43,675 bases of DNA from the NCBI RefSeq assembly GCF_000222585.1, contig NZ_AFWE01000072.1, positions 1 through 43,675 of the forward strand. Direction: 5' to 3'. Made by a program: the position numbers and the translations under genes. Of this stretch, positions 36,628-43,675 are shown piece by piece. How positions within the stretch are numbered: the first letter of the stretch is position 1; every line of letters starts with the position of its first letter. Source of the stretch: Vibrio scophthalmi LMG 19158 (lineage in GTDB: Bacteria > Pseudomonadota > Gammaproteobacteria > Enterobacterales > Vibrionaceae). The notes beneath the pieces are model-generated. The model was not told where the DNA came from. It searched no databases and saw only the letters and a program-made list of their open reading frames with translations.

Positions 36628-37959
36628 ATGAATCTTTATGATTCGATACTTGGTTTTGTCGAAAAATATATCGCACCACTCGCGGTTAAAGTGGGCAATC
36701 AACCACATGTAAGAGCAATGAGAGACGGCTTTATCGTCTCAATACCGTTTATTATTGTCGGTAGTTTTATTTTAATTTTTGCCTTCCCTCCATTTGACCC
36801 TGATACCAAAAATGCATTTGGTCGCGCATGGTTGGATTTTGCTACGACACACTTTGATACCATTATGATGCCATTCAATATGTCGATGGGGATTATGACG
36901 ATCTTCATTACATTGGGTGTAGCGCATAGTCTGGCGAAAGCCCACAAAATGGATGGCATTACCAGTGCCGCGCTTGCGTTGATGTCTTATCTCTTGGTGG
37001 CTTCACCATTATCAAATGGAGGTCTACCCACTCAACATATGGGAGGGACGGGTGTATTTACGGGCGTTCTATCGGCATTTTTCGCCGTAGAGCTGTACCG
37101 TTTTTTGAAAAAACACAACGTTACGATTCGTATGCCAGAACAAGTACCACCGGCAATTGCTCGTTCATTTGAAGTGATGATCCCAGTATTAGCGGTATTT
37201 TTGACCCTTTATCCATTAAGTATCTTCGTTCAAGCCCAGTTTGATATGTTAATTCCGGATCTGATTCTTGAAGCGTTTAAACCACTAGTGAGCGCATCAA
37301 ACTCATTGCCTGCCATCATCGGTGCATTGCTGTTATGCCAATTATTATGGTTTGCTGGTATTCACGGCGCGGCGATTGTTGTTGGCCTACTGTCTCCTAT
37401 TTTTCTTACCAACATTGGCGCGAACACCGAAGCCTTTATTGCTGGTGAGCCAATACCAAATATCTTTACTCAACCGTTTTGGGACTTCTATATCTTCCTT
37501 GGCGGCTCAGGTGCAACCTTTGCACTTGTACTGCTGATGGCCTTTAGCCGTTCAGCGCACCTCAAGAGTATTGGCCGTATGAGTGTGGTACCTGGTTTCT
37601 TCCAAATTAATGAGCCGGTGATCTTCGGTACACCGCTTGTGTTGAACCCTACTTTGTTCCTGCCCTTTTTACTGGTTCCAGTGGTTAACGCGACGATCGC
37701 TTATTTTGCAGTTCACTCCGGATTTGTCGGAATGGGGGTGGCGACAACACCGTGGACAACACCTGCCATCATTGGTGCTTCTTGGGGTAGTGGTTGGACA
37801 TTTACACCAGTACTGCTGGTCATTGGCTTGATGATTCTTGATCTCTTCTTATACCTACCATTCTTCAAAATGTTTGAGAAGCAGGTGTTGGCAGAAGAAC
37901 TGCCTGTCGCGGAAAAGAAAGCAGAGCAACAAGGTAACGGTCAAGGTGTGACCGCTTAA
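36628..37959 (+). CDS. chbC: PTS chitobiose/cellobiose-type EIIC permease
   Basis: EIIC is the membrane channel of a lactose/chitobiose-family PTS. From the ATG at 36628 (AAGGA eight bases upstream) it has 443 residues; an ATG at 36619 and a GTG at 36592 are also in frame but less well placed. About ten membrane segments are seen, with the family motifs VRAMRDGFIVSIPFIIVGSF, LLWFAGIHGA and FFQINEPVIFGTPLVLNP, whose glutamate/asparagine contact the sugar. It lies between the IIB and IIA genes. Confidence 0.95.
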   Translation: MNLYDSILGFVEKYIAPLAVKVGNQPHVRAMRDGFIVSIPFIIVGSFILIFAFPPFDPDTKNAFGRAWLDFATTHFDTIMMPFNMSMGIMTIFITLGVAHSLAKAHKMDGITSAALALMSYLLVASPLSNGGLPTQHMGGTGVFTGVLSAFFAVELYRFLKKHNVTIRMPEQVPPAIARSFEVMIPVLAVFLTLYPLSIFVQAQFDMLIPDLILEAFKPLVSASNSLPAIIGALLLCQLLWFAGIHGAAIVVGLLSPIFLTNIGANTEAFIAGEPIPNIFTQPFWDFYIFLGGSGATFALVLLMAFSRSAHLKSIGRMSVVPGFFQINEPVIFGTPLVLNPTLFLPFLLVPVVNATIAYFAVHSGFVGMGVATTPWTTPAIIGASWGSGWTFTPVLLVIGLMILDLFLYLPFFKMFEKQVLAEELPVAEKKAEQQGNGQGVTA

Positions 37960-38003
37960 TTTAAATTTTTGTAAGTATCAAATACGTTTTATCGGGAGGA
38001 TTT

Positions 38004-38312
38004 ATGGACCAGGAAATGGTTGTGATGGAAATCATTTGTAATGCAGGTGAAGCGCGCAGTCTATGTTACGAAGCGTTGAGGTTAGCCCGTAATAATGATT
38101 TTGACCAAGCACAAGAGAAGTTGGCACAAGGTAAAGAGTGCCTAAATAAGGCGCACCTCACTCAGACTCAGCTTATCGAAGCGGATCAGGGAGAAGGCAA
38201 AGTGCCAATGACGTTGGTTATGGTGCATGCCCAAGATCACCTCATGACAACCATTCTTGCTCATGAAATGGCGACAGAAATGGTCGCTTTACATCAGCAG
38301 TTAGTCGCTTAA
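38004..38312 (+). CDS. chbA: PTS chitobiose/cellobiose-type EIIA
   Basis: EIIA takes phosphate from HPr. The 102-residue, all-helical, trimer-forming protein has the active histidine H75 in VMVHAQDHLMT, and the D78 that holds a structural metal in relatives. GGGAGG lies just before the ATG. Short for the E. coli protein (116 residues) but usual for the family. It ends 12 bases before the glycosidase gene. Confidence 0.94.
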   Translation: MDQEMVVMEIICNAGEARSLCYEALRLARNNDFDQAQEKLAQGKECLNKAHLTQTQLIEADQGEGKVPMTLVMVHAQDHLMTTILAHEMATEMVALHQQLVA

Positions 38313-38324
38313 TGGAGAATAAAT

Positions 38325-39647
38325 ATGCCTAGAGGTGCTTTGAAGCTTGCCATCATTGGTGGTGGCAGTAGCTACACGCCTGAGCTTATTGAGGGTGTGT
38401 TAAAACGCCGAGAATTTTTACCGGTGAGTGAAATTCACTTAGTGGATATTGATCAAGGTAGAGAAAAACTCGACATCATCCATGCGTTAGCCACAAGAAT
38501 GGTGGCTAAAGTGGGGGCTGATATCAAGATTAGCGCAAGTACCGATCGTCGTGAGGCGATCAAAGGTGCTGATTTTGTCATGACGCAATTTCGTGTGGGT
38601 GGCTTAAAGGCTCGTGCAAGTGATGAGCGCATCCCACTCAAGTATGATGTGATTGGTCAAGAAACGACGGGGCCAGGTGGTTTTGCTAAGGCTTTACGTA
38701 CCATCCCCGTAATCCTTGATATCTGTCGTGATATTGAAGAACTTGCGCCCCAAGCGTGGATGCTGAATTTTACCAACCCAGCAGGTCTCGTTTCTGAAGC
38801 TGTCAATAAACACACCAAGGTCAAGAGCATTGGTCTGTGTAACGTTCCCGTTTCGATGCGCATGATGGTGGCAGAGATGATGGGTTGTCAGCCAGAAGAG
38901 CTGCAATTGGAATTTGCTGGCTTAAACCACTTAGTGTGGGTGCTCAAGGCATGGCTGAATGGTGAAGACATTACTGAAGCCGTAATTGAAAAAGTCGGTG
39001 ATGGCGCAAACTTCAGCATGAAGAATATTTTTGAAGAACCATGGGATCCTGACTTTCTTAGAGCGTTGGGGGCGATCCCATGTCCATATCATCGTTATTT
39101 CTATCAAACGGATGCGATGCTGCAGGAAGAGAAAGAAAGTGCTGGCGAGCAAGGAACACGAGCTGAGCAGGTGATGAAAACCGAAGCATCACTATTCAAA
39201 CTCTATCAAGACGTCAATTTGGATGTAAAACCGAAGGAGTTAGAAGAAAGGGGCGGTGCCTATTATTCAGATGCTTCACTTAACTTGGTTGATGGTATTT
39301 ACAATAACCGCAATGGCATTCATGTGGTGAACGTACCAAATAATGGAGCCATCAATACGCTTCCTGACGATGCTGTGATTGAATGTAGTGCTGTTATCGG
39401 TAATTGGGGTGCCAAACCGATTGCTGTCGGCGAGCTACCAGCGAACATCAAAGGTCTTTTGCATCAAGTAAAAGCCTACGAGCAGTTGGCGATTGAAGCG
39501 GCTGTGTTTGGTGACTATGACAAAGCATTGATGGCACTGGCGAATAATCCTCTTGTGCCTGACATCAAGCGAGCCAAAGCGATCCTCAATGATATTCTTC
39601 GTGAGAATGCGGAGTATTTACCACAATTTAAACTAACCACACTCTAG
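38325..39647 (+). CDS. chbF: 6-phospho-beta-glucosidase (glycoside hydrolase family 4)
   Basis: GH4 enzymes use NAD+ and Mn2+ to split phosphorylated disaccharides by a redox/elimination route. The 440-residue protein starts with a Rossmann fold (LAIIGGGSSYTPELIEG), has GQETTGPGGFAKALRTIP, the metal-binding Cys of GLCNVPVSM and the histidine of AGLNHLVW. It should act on the 6-phospho-disaccharide brought in by the PTS. The length and motifs match the CelF/ChbF group rather than maltose-6-phosphate enzymes. GGAG precedes the ATG. Confidence 0.94.
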   Translation: MPRGALKLAIIGGGSSYTPELIEGVLKRREFLPVSEIHLVDIDQGREKLDIIHALATRMVAKVGADIKISASTDRREAIKGADFVMTQFRVGGLKARASDERIPLKYDVIGQETTGPGGFAKALRTIPVILDICRDIEELAPQAWMLNFTNPAGLVSEAVNKHTKVKSIGLCNVPVSMRMMVAEMMGCQPEELQLEFAGLNHLVWVLKAWLNGEDITEAVIEKVGDGANFSMKNIFEEPWDPDFLRALGAIPCPYHRYFYQTDAMLQEEKESAGEQGTRAEQVMKTEASLFKLYQDVNLDVKPKELEERGGAYYSDASLNLVDGIYNNRNGIHVVNVPNNGAINTLPDDAVIECSAVIGNWGAKPIAVGELPANIKGLLHQVKAYEQLAIEAAVFGDYDKALMALANNPLVPDIKRAKAILNDILRENAEYLPQFKLTTL

Positions 39648-39685
39648 CGAGTGTGCTTGCTGCAAAGCAATAAGCTGAGGAAAAG

Positions 39686-40420
39686 ATGAAAGTCATTTTT
39701 AATGCCGACGATTTTGGTCTTACTGCCGGTGTCAATAACGGTATTGTACAAGCCTTCCGTCATGGTGTTGTTCGTTCGACGACATTGATGGTCGATATGC
39801 CCGGCGAATCCCATGCTGTCGCGCTTGCTGCGCAAGTGCCGGAATTGAAAGTTGGGCTTCATCTGCGCTTTACAGCTGGTAAGCCACTGACAGGTCATCA
39901 ATCACTTGTGGGTGAACACGGTCTTTTTCCGGCTATTCCTGGCTTTTGGAGCAAGCAGGATTTTGACCCGGTTGAGGTGTATGAAGAAGTGGTGGCCCAA
40001 GTGGAGCATTTTTTAAGCTTAGGCTTAACATTGAGCCATATTGATGGCCATCATCATGCCCATACACATCCTCAGATCGCCCCAGCGGTGTACGAAGTGG
40101 CAAAAAAATACCGAGTGCCACTGCGTGGAGTGGGTCTTGCTGGGCAAGAGGAGTTTGGTTGTCGTTATCATTTTACTGAGCAGTTCTACGATCAACACAC
40201 CTCAGTTGCGAGTGCTAAGCAATTGATGTTAGAGCATGAGAATAACTGTGATGTGTTGGAAGTAATGTGTCATCCCGCAGTCGTTGATACGCAGCTGCGC
40301 TCGATGAGCAGCTATCTTGCCCAGCGAGAGCAAGAATTAGCAACCCTTTCCTCACCAGAATTCATCGCTTTCTTACAAGAGCGTGATATCCAAGTCACGG
40401 ATTATTCTGTACTCACTTAG
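39686..40420 (+). CDS. chbG: Chitooligosaccharide/chitobiose deacetylase ChbG (YdjC family)
   Basis: ChbG removes one acetyl group from N,N'-diacetylchitobiose (and its phosphate), a step needed for its use in E. coli. The 244-residue protein has the YdjC motifs FNADDFGLTAGVN (metal aspartate), HIDGHHHAHTHP (metal histidines) and VMCHPAVVD. Its presence argues that acetylated chitobiose, and not only cellobiose, is a substrate of this operon. GAGGAAAAG lies before the ATG, 38 bases after the glycosidase gene. Confidence 0.93.
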   Translation: MKVIFNADDFGLTAGVNNGIVQAFRHGVVRSTTLMVDMPGESHAVALAAQVPELKVGLHLRFTAGKPLTGHQSLVGEHGLFPAIPGFWSKQDFDPVEVYEEVVAQVEHFLSLGLTLSHIDGHHHAHTHPQIAPAVYEVAKKYRVPLRGVGLAGQEEFGCRYHFTEQFYDQHTSVASAKQLMLEHENNCDVLEVMCHPAVVDTQLRSMSSYLAQREQELATLSSPEFIAFLQERDIQVTDYSVLT

Positions 40421-40449
40421 CCGCTTTTACATCTCTGTGTATCATAACT

Positions 40450-40500
40450 GCTGTCAGTTTCAGTTCCCCCTAATTTTTCGTTACTGACAGCTTTTTTCTT
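40450..40500 (+). terminator. Terminator after chbG
   Basis: GCTGTCAGT (40450-40458) pairs perfectly with ACTGACAGC (40483-40491) around a 24-base loop, followed by six T. It lies between chbG and the regulator, so the regulator may have its own promoter or depend on read-through. Confidence 0.7.
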
Positions 40501-40528
40501 TCTAATCGTATTAACTATTGAAGGTCAT

Positions 40529-41527
40529 ATGGCACGAATTAAAGATGTTGCTGCCTTAGCAGGAGTAAACCGTTCGACGGTTTCTAGGATCATTAACGGT
40601 GAAGGTAAATTCAGAGAGGAAACCAGGCAGAAAGTAGAGCAAGCGATGGCGGAATTGAACTATCGCCCAAGTGCCATTGCACGTTCGCTCGCGACTTCGT
40701 CGAGTAACATGATGGGTCTATTGGTGACCTACTATACTGGGGGTTTTTTTGGCGCCATGATGGAACAAGTTCAAAATGAACTTGATACACATGCTAAATT
40801 TTTAATTACCGCTCAAGGCCACCACTCTAAAGAGGGTGAAAGAGACGCGGTTGAGCGTTTTCATGCGTTACGTTGCGATGGTTATATATTGCATAGTCGT
40901 CATTTGACTGATGAAGATATCTGCCAACTTGCACAACAGCACCCACCTTTTGTCTTGCTAGACCGCGTTATTCCGTCATTAGAAGAGCGTTGTATTCGTT
41001 TCAACCACCATAAAGCAAGTTCAATGGCGGTACAGCACTTGTTACAGCAAAATCACCGCTTAATTGGTTGTATCACCGGCCCTACTTGGCGTGAAAACAG
41101 CTTGCAGCGTAAGCAAGGTTACCTTGATACCATGGCTGCGGCACAAGTGAGTGTCCCTCAATCATGGTGTGAGGAAGGGAACTACGGTTCGCAAAGTGGT
41201 TATGATGCGACTAAAGCGCTATTAACCCGTCATCCAGAATTGACGGCAATTTTCTCTTGTAGTGAAGAGATGACGGTTGGTGCGATGCAATATTTGCACG
41301 AGCACGGACTTAAAGTACCGGAGGATATCTCGATTGTTAGCTTTGATAGCGTAGAGCGATGTAATGAATTATACCCTGCGGTTACCTCGGTCTGCTTTCC
41401 TATCAATGATATGGCTCAGTCGGCGGTGCAAGTGCTAATGGATCTGATCGCGGGTAAAGAGGTCGGTCAACTGCATGAATTTACGCCTAAGCTAGTGATT
41501 CGCAAGGCCGATCGCGCCTTAATATAG
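40529..41527 (+). CDS. LacI-family transcriptional regulator
   Basis: This is a 332-residue repressor-type protein. An N-terminal helix-turn-helix (IKDVAALAGVNRSTVSRIIN) and hinge (YRPSAIARSLAT) are followed by a periplasmic-binding-protein-like sensor (SNMMGLLVTYYTGGFF to the end). The DNA reader helix NRSTVSRIIN suits operators with a central CG. It is very probably the local regulator of the PTS operon and likely binds the palindrome at 36139. The ligand is probably the phosphorylated sugar. GAAGG lies upstream of the ATG. Confidence 0.92.
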   Translation: MARIKDVAALAGVNRSTVSRIINGEGKFREETRQKVEQAMAELNYRPSAIARSLATSSSNMMGLLVTYYTGGFFGAMMEQVQNELDTHAKFLITAQGHHSKEGERDAVERFHALRCDGYILHSRHLTDEDICQLAQQHPPFVLLDRVIPSLEERCIRFNHHKASSMAVQHLLQQNHRLIGCITGPTWRENSLQRKQGYLDTMAAAQVSVPQSWCEEGNYGSQSGYDATKALLTRHPELTAIFSCSEEMTVGAMQYLHEHGLKVPEDISIVSFDSVERCNELYPAVTSVCFPINDMAQSAVQVLMDLIAGKEVGQLHEFTPKLVIRKADRALI

Positions 41528-41599
41528 GACTAAAGTACTAATTACATCTGTTGATACTTCGCTATTCTTTAATGAAAACAGTCAGTTTGGAGAATAGCT

Positions 41600-42007
41600 A
41601 TGTATCAACTTACCCCTTACCTGTGTTTTTCAGGCCAATGTGAAGAGGCGCTCGAGTTTTATCAACGCTGCTTTCGTGGTGTGGTACTAACCAAACAATA
41701 TTTCCGTGATGCCCCTCAATCGGTTGAAGGGGCGAATCCGGATTGGATTATGCATGCTGAATTTGAGGCTTTTGGTATGAAGCTGATGTTATCTGATGGC
41801 ATGGTAGTCAGTGACGTTTCTGGTAACAATATTGCGTTATCACTGGTATTGGATGACCTCGACTTACAAGAACAGTTGTTCGATAAACTTGCTTGTGACG
41901 GTGCGGTGATGATGCCGCTAGCGGATACCTTTTGGGGAGCGCGATTTGGTAAGGTGCAAGATAAGTTCGGTATTCGCTGGATGCTGCATTGTGAGTTGGT
42001 GAAATAA
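41600..42007 (+). CDS. PhnB-like VOC-family protein
   Basis: This is a 135-residue protein with the glyoxalase/bleomycin fold: YLCFSGQCEEALEFYQRCF at the start, IMHAEFEAFGMKLMLSD in the middle, and DTFWGARFGKVQDKFGIRWML, matching the PhnB (3-demethylubiquinone-type) branch. The usual function of these proteins is unknown. GGAG lies before the ATG. It is not obviously linked to either neighbour. Confidence 0.88.
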   Translation: MYQLTPYLCFSGQCEEALEFYQRCFRGVVLTKQYFRDAPQSVEGANPDWIMHAEFEAFGMKLMLSDGMVVSDVSGNNIALSLVLDDLDLQEQLFDKLACDGAVMMPLADTFWGARFGKVQDKFGIRWMLHCELVK

Positions 42008-42116
42008 ACGACGGAAATCCTGTTAACTTCTCACAAATGACGTTTTTATCTAGAAAATTAGAGTATAAGCACTAAACTAGCCGCGTTTTATTGGGTTTCA
42101 TAGTTGTATCTAGAAC

Positions 42117-43373
42117 GTGGCAAATATCAAAATTACGGTAGACCGAATTCAACCCGGGCTGCACATTCGTTTACCGGTAAAGTGGAACGAACATCCCTTC
42201 CTGCTGAATAGCTTTAAGCTTAAAAGCCAAGACCAAATTCGAGTTATTCGTCATTTGGGCATTAAATATGTCTACGTTAATGTCGACCAAAGTGACGTCC
42301 CCCCATTACCTGTACAGCAAATTGACAACGCTCCTACAGAGTCAGTTAATGAGGCGATGGATAGACGCGCCCAGCAACTATGGCAAGAAAAGCAGCAGCG
42401 TATTGAAACCATGAGTGCTTATCGTCGTCGTGTCGCTAATTGTGAAAAAGAGTTTGAACGCTCTCTTGCTCGTATGCGTGCAGTGATGACGAAAATTCGT
42501 AACCGTCCTGAATTAGCCGTCGATGAAGCGATGGTCTTAGTTGACGATATTGTCGATCGCTTGATGAGTGATGGCGATGTTACGCTACATTTGATGAATG
42601 GTAAGAGTGAATTTGAAGACATCTATTTTCACTCACTGAATGTTGCTGTGTTATCGATGTTGATCGGTAAAGCGAAGAAGCTTGAGACCGCAACCATTAA
42701 AGAATTGGCTTTCGCGGCGCTATTTCATGACATCGGTAAAATTAAAATTCCGACAGCGATTCTGAGAAAAACCGTACCTTTAACCGAGCCGGAGCAAAAC
42801 TACCTTAAGTTGCACACCAAATATGGAGTGGAATTGGCCGATAATATAGAGGGCTTTCCAGACTCTGCGAAACGAGTGATTGAGAACCATCATGAGACGA
42901 ATGATGGCAAAGGTTTCCCATTAGGGCTTAAAGCAGATCAAATAGACACATTAACGCAGATTGTTGCGGTGGCGAATGCTTACGATGTTCTTTGTCATAA
43001 CCCAGTCGCTGCTCAGCAAAAAATCCCCTATGTCGCATTGGCACATCTTTATAAGAACTGTAAATCTCGTTACAACAACGAGAACCTCAGTATCTTAATT
43101 AAATTTATGGGCGTGTATCCTCCAGGAACTGTGGTGCAATTGTCGAATGAGATGGTGGGATTAGTGATCTCAGTGAATTCTGCTCATATCCTTTATCCGA
43201 ATGTTCTCATTTATGATCCGGCGGTGCCAAGAAGCCAAGCGCCGATCATTGATCTCGCAGAGAAGGATATAAAGATAGTTAATGCTATCTTGCCAAATAA
43301 GCTTCCTGAGAAAATTAAAGAGTACTTAAATCCCCGTGCGCGAATCTCTTACTTTATAGAGGGGGATAACTAG
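42117..43373 (+). CDS. HD-GYP phosphodiesterase with DUF3391
   Basis: This is a probable cyclic-di-GMP phosphodiesterase. The N-terminal DUF3391 (first ~130 residues; KITVDRIQPGLHIRLPVKW) is followed by an HD-GYP domain, with the HD pair at H204-D205 (FHDIGK), HHE at 258-260 and a GFP triplet at 266-268 where most members have GYP. DUF3391/HD-GYP proteins from Vibrio cleave cyclic dinucleotides. The start is GTG with no clear ribosome binding site. It lies upstream of an rRNA operon but not in its transcript. Confidence 0.92.
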   Translation: MANIKITVDRIQPGLHIRLPVKWNEHPFLLNSFKLKSQDQIRVIRHLGIKYVYVNVDQSDVPPLPVQQIDNAPTESVNEAMDRRAQQLWQEKQQRIETMSAYRRRVANCEKEFERSLARMRAVMTKIRNRPELAVDEAMVLVDDIVDRLMSDGDVTLHLMNGKSEFEDIYFHSLNVAVLSMLIGKAKKLETATIKELAFAALFHDIGKIKIPTAILRKTVPLTEPEQNYLKLHTKYGVELADNIEGFPDSAKRVIENHHETNDGKGFPLGLKADQIDTLTQIVAVANAYDVLCHNPVAAQQKIPYVALAHLYKNCKSRYNNENLSILIKFMGVYPPGTVVQLSNEMVGLVISVNSAHILYPNVLIYDPAVPRSQAPIIDLAEKDIKIVNAILPNKLPEKIKEYLNPRARISYFIEGDN

Positions 43374-43390
43374 GTTATCAACAGGATTTT

Positions 43391-43434
43391 GTGGGTAACT
43401 GGTGGGTAATCTGAGGGTATCTTGAGGTTAAATG
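43391..43434. repeat. Degenerate tandem repeats upstream of the rRNA promoter
   Basis: GTGGGTAACTG, GTGGGTAATCTG, AGGGTATCTTG and AGGTTAAATG follow one another with a period of 10-12 bases. They lie about 100 to 140 bases upstream of rRNA P1, where regulatory proteins often bind. Confidence 0.5.
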
Positions 43435-43494
43435 TGGAGCTGTTTAATGATTGCGCAGTTAAGCACTTTTTATAAGAAAAAATGCATTTTGTGC

Positions 43495-43522
43495 TTGCCA
43501 ATAAAATTCAGCTGCCTATAAT
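43495..43522 (+). promoter_or_regulatory. rRNA operon promoter P1
   Basis: TTGCCA (43495-43500) and TATAAT (43517-43522) are 16 bases apart, followed by a GCGC-type discriminator and CACTGACAG, very like E. coli rrn P1. AT-rich sequence upstream (about 43465-43490) resembles an UP element. GC-rich discriminators are the basis for ppGpp and growth-rate control in E. coli. Confidence 0.88.
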
Positions 43523-43610
43523 GCGCATCCACTGACAGGGCAGACGCCGCAAGGCTTCAGCGTTAGTCAGAGAGGTGAAAGGTTCCACGAAAATTAAATT
43601 GAAAAAGTGT

Positions 43611-43638
43611 TTGACTCTTTCAGTTATCTCGTTAGAAT
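43611..43638 (+). promoter_or_regulatory. rRNA operon promoter P2
   Basis: TTGACT (43611-43616) and TAGAAT (43633-43638) are 16 bases apart, about 115 bases after P1, the tandem layout of rRNA operons. Confidence 0.82.
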
Positions 43639-43650
43639 TCACCTCCGCTT

Positions 43651-43665
43651 CGAGAGAAACTCTCG
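43651..43665 (+). promoter_or_regulatory. rRNA leader hairpin (boxB-like antitermination element)
   Basis: CGAGAG and CTCTCG form a perfect six-pair hairpin with an AAA loop just after P2. A boxA would be expected a few bases on, beyond the window. 16S rRNA itself is not in the window. Confidence 0.6.
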
Positions 43666-43675
43666 CAGCAAAGCT

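Overview
The window is core chromosome of a Vibrio-type gammaproteobacterium. The evidence is the protein character (RimM, AlaS, GshA, MutS and RecA match the Vibrio versions I remember), moderate GC, a Na+-pumping oxaloacetate decarboxylase operon, luxS beside gshA, and the order pncC-recA-alaS-lysC-csrA-tRNA-Ser-tRNA-Arg. I cannot name the species.

Layout. (1) 0-6.1 kb: corB and ypjD on the minus strand, back to back with ffh and the rpsP-rimM-trmD-rplS ribosome/tRNA-modification operon on the plus strand. The rpsP leader carries a strong terminator-like hairpin. (2) 6.1-12.3 kb, minus strand: pilA-pilB-pilC-pilD (type IV pilus) running into coaE-zapD-yacG, with a nine-copy heptamer array in the 3' UTR. 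(3) 12.6-21.6 kb: mutS (minus), then pncC, SOS-controlled recA, alaS, aspartokinase and csrA (plus). recX is not between recA and alaS. (4) 21.7-22.1 kb: tRNA-Ser(GCU) and two identical tRNA-Arg(ACG). (5) 22.4-25.8 kb: oadGAB, with a structured leader that ends in a GGA-loop hairpin next to the ribosome binding site. (6) 25.9-33.0 kb: an MDR oxidoreductase, YqaA, a frameshifted M16 lipoprotein protease, gshA, a lysozyme-like lipoprotein and luxS. (7) 33.1-35.7 kb: an RDD protein (minus), tRNA-Leu(CAA), an EamA permease and a frameshifted secreted inorganic pyrophosphatase (minus). (8) 36.1-41.5 kb: a chitobiose/cellobiose PTS operon (IIB, IIC, IIA, GH4 glycosidase, ChbG deacetylase) followed by a LacI-family regulator, with a perfect LacI-type palindrome upstream of the first gene. 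(9) 41.6-43.7 kb: a PhnB-like VOC protein, a DUF3391/HD-GYP phosphodiesterase, and the tandem P1/P2 promoters and leader of an rRNA operon that continues beyond the window.

Most of the window is ordinary housekeeping sequence. I see no phage, IS element, CRISPR array or obviously new multi-gene system. The points most worth a second look are regulatory or small-scale: the rpsP leader hairpin, the heptamer array, the missing recX, the GGA hairpin before oadG, the LacI-type operator, and two single-event frameshifts (M16 protease and pyrophosphatase) that could be real decay or assembly errors.
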